Source: Paraspadella gotoi
Taxonomy: Eukaryota > Chaetognatha
NCBI GenBank assembly: GCA_051294375.1
Contig: CM119263.1
Span: forward strand, 144,019 to 208,018
Reading direction: 5' to 3'
Length of the DNA: 64,000 nt
Positions 26,085 to 38,304 of the stretch are shown here, one piece after another; the stretch's first letter is position 1, and the number at the start of each line of letters is the position of its first letter. The position numbers and the translations under genes were made by a program. The notes under the pieces were generated by a model, which saw only the letters and a list, made by a program, of their open reading frames with translations, did not search any database and had not been told where the DNA came from.

Positions 26085-26270
26085 TTCTCAGGTGGCGTGG
26101 CGAAGGTGGCGTAGCAATGTGGTGTGGCGAAGGTGGCGTAGCAAGGTGGCGTGGTAAAGTAGCGTGGAAAAGGTAGCGTGGCATGGTGGCGTAGCAATTT
26201 GGCGTTGTAAGGTGGCGTGGCATGGCGTGCCGTGGCGTGGCATCGCTTGGCGTGGCGTTCATCCTTTCAT
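26085..26270. repeat. GTGGCGTGGCAAAGGTGGCG minisatellite
   Basis: Units of 9-18 bp built from GGTGGCGTGGC / GGTGGCGTAGC. The array ends in GTGGCGTGGC pentamer-like repeats. A TCG triplet array follows at 26521-26580 and a 19-bp TAGTTTATATTTAGCTACAT repeat at 26637-26703. Confidence 0.85.
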
Positions 26271-26385
26271 AAATATCCGAATCGCACGTGCGAGAATCTC
26301 GACCTTCGCTTCTTTCAAAAAACAAACTCTGGTGGAACCGAGACGAACAAAAGGCAAAAGTCAATTGATGATCGGCAAACAAAAG

Positions 26386-26449
<64 letters not shown>

Positions 26450-26709
26450 CTCTCTCAGGGCAAAAAAGGAAGAGTGAGGAAAAGAAATTGAGTTTTCTTT
26501 TCCAAGCTCAGGTGTCTCTTTCGTCGTCGTCTTCGTCGTCGTCGTCGTCTTCGTCGTCGTCGTCGTCGTCGTCGTCGTCCCTCTCATACGCGAAGTCAAA
26601 AGTTTACCTACAAGATATTTTATGTCCGTAAGTTAAAATTAGTTTATATTTAGCTATATTAGTTTATATTTAGCTACATTAGTTTATATTTAGCTACATT
26701 AGTTTCGGT

Positions 26710-28731
26710 CATCTCTGTCTGAAAATTTTCGTTTTAGATTTTTTTAAATAAAGTTTGCAACGAAATAAAAAACTAAATTAAGTAAAAAATATTACAAATT
26801 TCTAAAACAAATATAATAAATTAACAAAGTAGATAAAAGAAAAAAGGAACGAAAAGAATGAAAATCGCGAAAAAAAGTAAATTAAAACAACTTTTGTTGT
26901 GACATTCTCCCAGTCGCGACTCTCACCTTTGCATAATTCATTCCTTGAAATCTCAGGAGTATTTTTAACATTTAAATTATTCTTAAGGTGAAAGGTAAGA
27001 TGAATGAATATTTAAGGTCAATGAATTCATTACGCAGACTTAATTCATTTGTTTTCGCTTTTGTAGTAAACGTCCCGGTAGAATTTTCTTTCTCCCATTC
27101 GTTTTTTTATTTATTTTTTTTTCTTAAATTTTCGATCAATAATTAAACAGGGGGAAAAATATGTTTTTGCAGATTAGGCTTTTAACATTTTAATTTCTAA
27201 TGACAATACCTCTCCTAAAATACCTATCTAAATGTACAAACGAGAAAATCATTAGAATATTCCATTACTAATTTACAGAACGCTTGTTCCAGAGGTTAGC
27301 GCCAACGCTGAATCCTCTATCACAAATTATGCTCCCGATTTTCCCACATTTGGGGTCAGCCCAACCGAAGTGCAATGGAAGGGCCTCGCCCTGGGGGAAC
27401 CTCCTTGCTGATCACTTGGGTATCCCCTGAGCCAGCTATTCTTTTTTATTTTAATACTACTAATAATAATAGTAATTTTAATAGTACTTTAAACAAATTA
27501 ATTTAAATGCACTCAATAATTCCCTTTTCAAAACGTGTGGAATCCAGAGACGAAAAAGAAAAGAAAAACTAGAACGAACTTTTTTGAAACAAAAAAAAAT
27601 CAGACGATGGGGAGAAAAAAAATTGATATCTGAATTTTAAATGAATCTCGTCTCGTGAGGATTAAAGAAAAAAAGACATGAAGAAAAAAAATGAGGGAAC
27701 TTTTGGATGGTGAGACTTAAGTCTTCCGGCCAAAGAGAAGATTGTGAAAAAAGTGAAGTGAGAGAAGATGGAGAATGTGAACGGGTTTATCGTGTTAAGT
27801 GTGGGCTTTGTAGTGTGGAGAGAATCTGAGTGGAGTGCAATGAAGTTTGAAGTATGGCAACGCTGTGGAAAGATATGATTGACAGAAAACGGCGACTGTC
27901 CAATGGACAGTGTCCATTATGCATCACACCCGTTATCATTCATCCGATTTCACAATGGCGCGACAATTTGGTCAAAAGATATAAAAGGAAAAGAGACAAG
28001 AAAAAAAAATTGAAAAGAAATGACAGAGAGAAAGGAAAAGTTTCAGTTGGTAAAAGAACCTCAAACTGTTAAAATGGATTACAGGCGGAAAATTAAAAGT
28101 AAATGTTTTTTATTTGTAGTTTTTAAATAAGTATAGTTCATAAACATCCCACCTGCCACCACCCTTATTTATTAGACGAAGTATTTTAATAAATTCTTTA
28201 TTTTTCTTAATGACGATAACAAAATAAGAAAGAAAAAAAAGAAAAAAGAAAAAAAAAGAAAAAAAGGAAACAAAAAAGAAAAGAAAGAAAAAAGGAAAGG
28301 AAAAGAAAGAAAAAAGGAAAGAAGAGGCTACACTCCTGTTTGACCTTTTTATACTTTGACAAAGTTCCTTCCACTAAATCCCGGGGATAAAATGCTCTTC
28401 GCCAGAAATGGCGACTTGGAAGGACAAGGGATTTGGATGAGGGTAAGGTGAGGTAAGTGAGGGAGAGGGCGGGGGGGGATTCTGTTATCGAGTCTAAATT
28501 TGGGGTGGAAGATTTTAATGGGGTGGTTGATTTTTAGGTGGAGGATTTATGGGAAGGTCGAGTGGAGATTTATGGAAGATTTATATATAGAAGATTTGCC
28601 AGAGGAAAAAGTAATCAGTCCTTTTTACATATTTTAATGTGCATGAATTGTTTGTGTTTATATTTTAATCTTTTCTTTATTTAATTTATTTCTTTTCTTA
28701 ATATTTTTTACATCTTTTTTTATTTCTCTTT

Positions 28732-28819
<88 letters not shown>

Positions 28820-29940
28820 TTAAGGTAAGTGTCACGTGTTTGTTTGACCTCGCTCAACATCAGTCGACCTCACCAAGTTATCATCTTCCTTCTTCCATTT
28901 GCATCTCAATCCTAAAACATCTTCTCTTTTTATTTCTTTTTTTTAATCTTGTGCTTTTATTGCTTTATTGCTTTATATTCTTTTCTGTTTAGTTAGTTAG
29001 TTAAAGACAAATATAAATTTATTGACTGAAAAAATTACCATATTGAACCTGAATGATTTGGTATTTTAATCATTTTGTATTATCTTCTGGGAATGTAATT
29101 TTATTGAAGGTAAGCCTATCGTGTGTGTCTCTCTCTCTCTCTCCATTCAGAATCTCTCTCCTCGCTCCATCTCTCTTTCGTCTCTCTCCTCCATTCATCT
29201 CTCTCATCTCTCTCCCCCTCTCTCTCTCTCTCTCACGCCTGAACTTAACAGGCGCTTATAAATCGTGTTTTAAACATTGAGTCTTAGACTAAACTCAAAC
29301 TTAATTTTAAGAACTTGTAATGTTTTTTTCTTTTTGTCCTTTTTAAGATTTTTCAGTATGATAAATGACCTTTTGTTTTTTTTTGTTTTCGTCTTCATTT
29401 TGAGACGCGTAGCGTTGAGCAGCGGAAAATAGAAGCGACAAGAGAACATCGATAATTTCTTTCACAACTTCTTTGGTCACACATTAGTCGCCCAACAATT
29501 TTATATAGGTTTTTAGGCATATATCTAATAAATTCAATAAGTATTTAATAACACGAATCTCGAAACATTTAGTTGATTGAAAATCACTAGAGTTTAGTTT
29601 TTTTAATACTAAAAATCGTAAATTAAAAAGTCTGTTACGAATCAGTAAAAAATTCCCCCAAAAAAATAAACAGAAGATCGAACTCAGTTTGAAAAAGTTT
29701 AACTTTATGGTTACAAATGCAATATACAATATAAAATATACAATATACATTGTTTTGAACTCGGAACTAACTCTATCAAAAAGTAACTTGTTAGTCACCG
29801 CTGTAGAAAGAATAAAGTTAAAATAACTCCAACCCTGAGACATTGGATTGCACGAGAAAAAAAGATTAGAAAAAAATATTTGAACACATACTTATTATAA
29901 AAGGTGTTACTACAGAACCGACCGCCACGACCCCTAACGG
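26710..29940. other. AT-rich sequence downstream of the CNT gene, no recognised gene
   Basis: Contains a GC-richer block of unknown nature (27290-27450, with GGGGTCAGCCCAACCGAAGT), a purine tract (28225-28325), (TTTC)n and CT tracts (29128-29235). One 72-codon frame at 27854-28072 has no recognisable features. Confidence 0.55.
28732..28820. repeat. (TTTC)n microsatellite
   Basis: About 22 TTTC units. A similar tract with (TTTC)n lies at 38207-38305 in transporter intron 8. Confidence 0.95.
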
Positions 29941-29942
29941 CG

Positions 29943-30106
29943 TTAAAAGAGGAACTGGCGCTCCTTTTGCGGCTCGTAGAGGAGACCGGCGATAGAAGCG
30001 CCTACAAAGCAGGTGACGTTGCCGGCGATGATGGCGCGAAGGACGCAGCTCGTGATGGCGCGTTTTTTTGGAGGACAGATGGCGCCAAGGCACCCGATGA
30101 CAGAAC
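29943..30106 (-). CDS. CNT exon 15 (last membrane helix, stop)
   Basis: Encodes [20 protein letters not shown] then [20 protein letters not shown] and ends PQKERQFLF-stop (TAA). It aligns to the final helix of human CNT3 (VRALIAGTVACFMTACIAGIL). The protein stops about 10 residues later, without the long vertebrate tail. Confidence 0.93.
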
Positions 30107-30449
30107 CTGGGGAGAAAAAAGTGAAAAATGACAACGAAATTAATATTTAAAAAAAAAAATAAATATCTTTGAACAATTGAGTCATTGTGTAGAATTCAAT
30201 TCTGAATTGGGGAATAACTGAATATAAAGAAATATTAACATTCTATGAGTTCAATCTAATTAATTTTAATTAATTGTATTAATAAACAATACGCTCGTCA
30301 CCTATTGACGACAAGTTGGCGAATCCGCAAAGAGCGAAAGTCGCCAGTTGTTCCGAGCGAGTAGAGATAAAATCTCCGGAGAGAGAGACGTTGAAGGGCG
30401 TCAGGGTCACGTTTTTGCCTGTCTCCATCCCTGAGAGCGAGAGAGAGAG

Positions 30450-30544
<95 letters not shown>

Positions 30545-32001
30545 TCATATACGCCGAAGGATGGTGAACAACAAAGTTTTTTTCAACTTTTTAGTCGGAT
30601 CTGCTTATCACAGCAGCCGACTCTATAACTCACTTTTTATAACTCACTTTTACGGCCGTCGGTCCGGCCCCTCACATATTGTCGGGGCCACACCACTTAT
30701 ACTCATGTCAGACACATCGAAATTATGATAAAATAAATGCAAGAAAAAAAATGATGGTCCGTCCGTCGTCGTCATTCGTCACGATCCGTCTCCGTCTCGT
30801 TACCGTTCCCGTCCGTGCGTCCGCCTTTAGGCTCCGTCCAGTCCGTTGCCGTTCCGCTCCTCCGTCCGGTGCGGCGCTCCGTTCGCGGGTCGCGCCGTCC
30901 CACCTTAGCCGCAAATAAGGGAACGCACATTACTCGCTGTTAGATTGGCATGGGATTTCAAAGATTGAAATTTTGTTGTGTGGGATAAGGTAAGTGTGGT
31001 GATTGAGCTGGAATATTAATCGTTCCGATGGGAAAATCGTACCGAGTGGAGAATTACGTTGTAAATTGGAAATAAAAACAACAAAGAAGAAATATATTCA
31101 GACTATTGGAACACCCAATTTCTGCATTGAGTGGACTGGGCTGATTGACTGCTGGAATTTTGTGATGTGGGGATAGGAAAGTGTGTGATTGAGTACAGGA
31201 ATATCAAGTTTCGATGGAATAGTTTGAGTGGAAAATGAGTTTAAATGGAAAACAAAAAAACCTGTTTTACTAAATTGATTATGCTTCTATCTTTTTCCTT
31301 TTATATTAAATGTATCTGCAGGATGTATTAATAAATCAAATAATTAATCAGTTAATTAATTAATTAGTAAAATAAATTAATCATATATTAATTAATTAGT
31401 CAATCAATCCGTCCATCCGTCCATCTTAGCAAAAAGCGATCCATATAACTGCGTGATGGCTGGTTGTGGATTGGAATTAATTTTGTGTGTGGGTAGGAAG
31501 TTATGTGATGATAAAGCTGGAATCTAAAAAATTTCGGATGGAGGAACTCGTGTGTGAGTGGAAATTATGTTATAAATGGAAAAAAACATAAGTCGAATTG
31601 TAGTCTAAAATCTTTTTACTTATTGTAACCAATAATAGCTCCAATTAATCATAATTGGATGGATAGATTGGAGTTGAAAGTTGTTGTGTGTGGGTAGGGA
31701 AAAATAAGCGTTATGACGAAGCTTGATATAAAGTTTCCAGTGGGAAACGCTACCAGTGGAAAGTGAGTGTTAAATGAAAAGAAGTATGGAGTCACATTTT
31801 ACTTGAATCTTTTTATTTATTTATTACCCAATGATTAGTGAGATGAAATTTTGTGAGCCGGTAGGAAAGTGAGTAGAAGAAGCTAGATATAAAGTATTTG
31901 ACGGAATGCAGTAGTTGAAAAAATTATGAAGTTGAAAAAATGATGCGAAGTTAAAAAAAAATCTTAAAAGCATAAGGATCGTTGCGCTATTGCATAAAAA
32001 G

Positions 32002-32035
<34 letters not shown>

Positions 32036-32553
32036 GAGAGAGAGGATGAAGAGGAGAGAAGGAGAGAGAGAGATGGAGAGAGAGAGAAGGAGAGGAGAGA
32101 AAGCGGAGATAGAAAGAAAAAGATGGATGGTGAGAGAAGAGAGAGCTCAAGATCGGAGCCAGGAGCCCACTATCATAGAAAATAAAAAATAACCGGTGAG
32201 CATTAGAATAGTAACGGAATCGAAGTTTCATGGGACGATAGTGTGAACGAATTGTTGATGTACTAGTAATTGATTGAGGTATACTAATGATTGATGTAAT
32301 GATAATTGTTTATTGATGTAATAGGAATTGATTATTGATTCGATGATGACATCAATTATTGATGCTGATGAAGTAGTCACTGCTGGCTGTGATGAATAGT
32401 CATTCAGTGAATGCGATGATTGTCATTCTTGATGCGATGTTGTCATTCATTGATGCGATGATAGTCAATAAAACAAACAAATGCGTGTATGAGTGAGAAG
32501 AGAGAGAGAGGAGAGAGAGAGAGAGAAAGGAGAGAGAGAGAAGAGAAGAGAGA

Positions 32554-32605
<52 letters not shown>

Positions 32606-33065
32606 AAGAAAGAGATAAATCCACGAAAATCTCGGATGAAAATATGGGATTTTGTATTGAAAAAAAGCGCGGAATAAATGGCAATAATAAAAAGTTTTTA
32701 GAAGGAAAAAAATAATCAGAATTTTTCAAAAAAACAAACGATCACGCAAAAGATCGGACAGATAGGGACAGACACACACAGAGAGACAGAGAGACAGAGA
32801 AGAGAGAGAGGAAAAAGAGAGAGAGAGAGAGAGAGACAGCCGCTGCAGAGAAAGAGAAAGAGCGATATATAATAATTAAAGAGAGAGAGAGAGAGAGAAG
32901 CCTCTACAGCCCCTTTACTCGTTAAGAGATCAGCAGTAACTTATGGCGCCGCACGTAGCGTGAGCTATTCTCTACCCAAAGGACCCGGGTTCGCGCTCGT
33001 GTGCGCGGCATCGTTTTTTACATTAGTGACCCACATTATATCTAAAAATTTTTTGTAAAAAAAAA

Positions 33066-33110
<45 letters not shown>

Positions 33111-35725
33111 ACTGGACAGACGCTGCAGAGCCGGAACTCGTTTTTAGAAGAAGCAGTGACGGAGAAAAAGAGAGAGAGGAGAGAGCGACATATAATTAAA
33201 AACGTTTTTGTTTGTAAATAAAACATAAACAATACCAATATTGATATGAAACATGATGTTTAAGATCTTGATGATTAGAGACCAATATATGAAATTCAAC
33301 TCCCTATGATATCACACTACTTCAGCCAGAGCCATGATGCAAAAAAGCAGGAGACCGAAAGGCTAAACCGAAAAAAAATCTAGACAGGACGGGCTTTGCC
33401 CGCCTGGCTCGATAATAGAGGATATTTGTTTGTTTGTATAAAATGTAAACAAAACATTTAATAACTGTCCTGACTCAATTTAAGGACATCGATGATGACA
33501 AGCTGAATATAAATTATATTAATACTATTATTAATTAATTATCTATTATTAATTAATTAATCTATATTAATTATTAATTATTAAATCTATTAATTAATTA
33601 ATTATCGTAGGCAGATCCGACATTGTTATCGGTCAAACTTGTTTTTACTATTTTCTCTTTTAATTCAGTGCGCTTTGTTTAAATGTCTGTTTTACTTTTT
33701 GACATTGTATTTTACATCCGTAGATGTCTTTTATTCTTATCTTTGATTTTTTCCTCCTATTTCGATTTATAATAAGTTAATTAAATCATTCGATATCAAC
33801 CTACGTATGAACCAAAAAATGACACCATTTCAAAAAGGTACAACTCCATCCATCCATATCTTCAACAGCAACAGCAAAATCAACAGTAAGACCAGAATCG
33901 ACAGCAACCTATTCTTTTGACTTCCGCCAGCGTCCAGTTGGTGGATGTCAAGTTGAAATCGTCAATGATCATCTCGTTGTATTTTCTTCTTTTGATCATA
34001 TTTCCCAGTTCATTGAAAGCAACGAACTCGTTGATCATGGTCTTCAGTCCAATCAGCTTGGCGATCTGACGGGAGGACAAAAATGTCACGTTACATTGTT
34101 ACATTACTAACTATACTTTGGGGCAATACAATGCATTGTGAAATAGTATGCGCTTAGGAGCGGAATGGAATAGTCAATGTGTAAACAATATTTTAAAATG
34201 CGAAATATATCGACGTTTTTAAAAAAAAATTAATCACTGTGTACGACTTAAAGCTGCCTGTCCATTAAGGCGTAATAAAATTTCTAAATTTAACTTTAAA
34301 TTAAAATTCTAAAAGTGAGGAACGAACGACATTATATTAATGAACATTTATGTAATAAAAAATTTATAATAAATTTTACAATTTACGCAGTATGCCATAT
34401 TTATACTAGTACTAAACCAATAAATGTTAAAATTTCAAAACAGTTTTTTCTGAGATTTTTTTGCAGATTTGGATTCGTCATAAAAAGTTGTTAAAAAGAA
34501 ATATAACTCTTTTTGAAAAATTCCTTCATTAAGTGGGTCAAAAATTAGAAAAAAGCTATATTTTAAGCTGAAAATTAATTTTTTATATATTAAATATAGT
34601 TTTTTTAATTTTTAACCCACTTAATGAAAGAATTTTTAAAAATGATTTATAATTTTTTTTATCAACTTTTGACGAGGAATTCAAATCTGCAATCAAAATT
34701 AAGAAAAGCTTATTTTAAAATTTTTTGATTTTATAAGGATAGTACTATATATAAATATAGCCTACTGCGAAAATTAAAAAACATAAAATTAATTTTTTTT
34801 ACAAATTAATGTTCACTGATGGTATGTTGTTCATAATTGACTTTTAGAATTTTGTATGTAACTTTCACTACGCCTTACTGTCCATTGGTATTGTTTAATG
34901 TTTATCCTCTGCCTCGTCTCATTCACTTCGTCCAAACCGTGCGTCCCGGGTTCAATCCTAGGTCTTCCGGTAGTGACAAAAATATGCAAATGACAGGAAG
35001 CCCGGGTTTCACACGATATCATATATTATATATTTTAGCTGAACTAAAATATTTGAAAAGGATGTGTATTCGTAACGCAGAGCAGGGACAAAGCAATGGT
35101 GTTCGGTGAGGCTTTAATTAGGTCGCCTTATGACATAAGACATAAGACATAAGACATAAGACGCCTTATGACATAAAAATAAAAGCAACGCATCACTAGG
35201 ATAGTGGATAGTGGACACATCTGGAGGAAAAGATGGAAGAATTTCGTTCTAAGAAATGGAGAGATGCACATAATAATCGATCGAGAAACCGAACTAGCTT
35301 AGGCTTTTGAGGTTTTAAAGTGATATGGGTATTTACCAAAAAAGTTTTCGTAAAAAAAACTTTTCCCGTTTTAAATATCCTAATTTTTCTCTAATTAAAA
35401 GCATCGAAAAAAAACAAAAAAAAAAAAACCGAATGGTCTCCAAAAAACCGACAAAATCGGTTTTTCCTGTTAACCTCAATGAAGATTGACTCGTTTTTAA
35501 GTGTTTATCCAAATCGTCTCAACAAAAACGTCTAACATCTCTCTCTCTCTCATCTCTCTCTCTCATCTCTCTCTCTTCTCTCTCTCTCCTCTCTCTCTCA
35601 CTGCGTGACGGAACGTGAGAACCTCCGGGTTCGAAGCGGGTGGCGGAACTCGATCCGCCTCAGCGCTGAGTCTCGGGAGACTGCGGCGCCGCGGGGCCGG
35701 AGAGAAGAGAGAGAGAGAGAGAAGA

Positions 35726-35776
<51 letters not shown>

Positions 35777-36466
35777 GGATTTTGAAGAGGGACTTTTCGG
35801 CACAATTAAGATCGATTAAAAACCGATCGAAACTTTTCAAAAAGATAAAAATGTGTCCAAAGGTAGAAAAGTCGACATGTGAGAGCGATTTAGAGCGATT
35901 GTGTGCGATTGAGAGCCATTGAGAGCGATTAGTTTAATCGATGAACGAGTGACCTACTAATACTAATACTAATAGACCTGTTAATAGAAGTCCGAACTTT
36001 TTGAATGTGTCATTTACAGACCTGTCTTGAATCCGCCCATTCGACACCCATGATCAAAGAGAGAGGGATGAACACGTAGGAAAGGACATAGGCCATACTG
36101 AGTCCTGGTAAGTTCACCTAAAAGCCAAAGTGGACAATCTCCAGAATTTAGGTTAAAAAATGGGGAAAAAATTAAATTAGATTAATTTATTATTAAATTA
36201 TTATTATTAAATTATTAAATTAAATTATTTAGAAAAGTCTATCGGTAGTCTTTTAAAATTGAATTGACTTCTAACTCATGTTATCATTATAATAAGTCTT
36301 TATTTACACACATAAACCACACATAAATTTATACCCAAAACAATTTTTATTAGAAAATTTTGTGGTCCGCTTCATTGTGTTCCAAATCAATGAGAATAAG
36401 AGTTTATATTTTTGCGTAATTTGTGTCTTTGTCATCTTTTTCATCGTCACCCTCGTCTTCCTCTTT

Positions 36467-36543
<77 letters not shown>

Positions 36544-37835
36544 CTGACCATCTCCCCGAAGAACTCCAACACTTTGTCGATGAAGGCGATCATGGAGATG
36601 AATACGAGGAGATTCCCGGCGACGTTGAGAGCGAGAGAGATGGCGTCAGAGGCGCCGGCGGAGATCGCTTCCAACTGAGTAGGGGTGGATTTGGGATTTG
36701 AGATTTGGAATTTGAGATTTGAGATTTGAGATCTGGGATTTGAGATTTGAGATTTAAGATTTTAGGTTTGAAATTTGAGATTTGAGATTTAAGATTTAAG
36801 ATTTAAGATTTAAGATTTAAGATTTGAGATTTGAGATTTGGAATTTGAGATTTGAGGTCTGGGATTTGAGATTTGAGATATGAGAATTGGGATTTGGGAC
36901 TTGAGATTTGAGATTTGAGTTTAGGGATTTAGATTCGTCTGATTGAACTGTGGGCGTGTTGAGTGAGGAAACATCCTTTTGACTTGGGTAGCTTTTTTAA
37001 ATAGAATTAACATATAATTAACTAATAATAACTAATAACGCCGTTTTTTGGTATCAAATTTACGTTATCGACTCACCATGTTCTTGTAGGGACTCTCACT
37101 GTCCATCACATCCAAGTCAGTGAAGGCAGTTTTGGTTCTTTTCGTTTCGGGATAAAACAATTTCGCCATCGCGAGAGAACCTCAGTGAAATAATCAACCA
37201 GCGAGGGTGAATATTAAGTTAGTTTAACGTTTACATAGATTTATCTTGTCTAATTTTTTTCATCAATACTTTTTGTGTTGTTTTAAAAAACAATACTTAA
37301 TTGCAAAATAACCAGTGTAACACAAAATGGCCGAACAATAATCATATATTTTTAAGAGTCACTTTTTTGTCATTAACATCAACATATATTTGTTATTGTT
37401 TTCGTCCTAAAAATAACAAAAGTTCAAACGACATAATTAAACATTTTTGTCACAATTGAAAAGAAAAATGCTAGGAATCTCAAAAAGACTGAAAAAATGT
37501 TATGCTTCGTCATTTTATATTTAATATTTTTAGCGGACTTTTTTCAACTTTTGTCTGTCAAAAACATTTTGAAACGAAAAAGACAAAAGACAAGACGTAA
37601 TTAGAAACAATCTATGTCAGAAGACTGAAGACAGAAGACAGAAAACAAAGGTTCCTAATTAGAGCCAATCTTTGTCAGAATTCAGAAGTTTGATTTTTGA
37701 ATCTCCATCAAAATTTCCTAAAAATAATCTATATTCTCGTAAAATAATATTTTAATATTTTTTAAAAGCGTAATTTATGTCGTAATGAGGCTAGCACGAC
37801 AGAGAAGAGAGAGAGAGAGAGAGAAGAAAGAGAGA

Positions 37836-37872
<37 letters not shown>

Positions 37873-38256
37873 GAGAGAGAAGAGAGATGACGAGAGAAGA
37901 GAGAGAGAGAGAGAGAGACCTGGAGCGGCCATGCAAGAGGCCGTGATGAGGTCAGCAGCGTTTGCCCCGAAACTGATGTAGGCGCCAAAGACTGTTCCGG
38001 CGACAGTAGCGAATCCTGAGGTCATGATCGAGTGGAGCTCGGAACGCGTCATGTTTACTGGAGCAGAGGGAGTTTAGGGAATGAGTTTGGGGGAACGGAA
38101 GATGGAGCGGCGTGACAAAATGAGTCGAACTAAACTATCGGGTTCATTGTGAGCAGTGAAATTCACAGTTTGGGTTGAATTGCCTAATCCGGTTTCCTTT
38201 TCTTCTTTCTTTCTTTCCTTTTTTATTTATTTTTTCTTTCTTTCTTTCTTTTTTCT

Positions 38257-38304
<48 letters not shown>

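Noticed and set aside
26164-26631. ORF with WHGVPWRGIAWRG followed by poly-Ser
   Set aside because: Built from a GTGGCG minisatellite, a CT array and a TCG array in succession; no coding features.
36304-36701. Poly-His, poly-Met or poly-Ile proteins near 36.4-36.5 kb
   Set aside because: All are frames of one (ATC)n microsatellite in a transporter intron.
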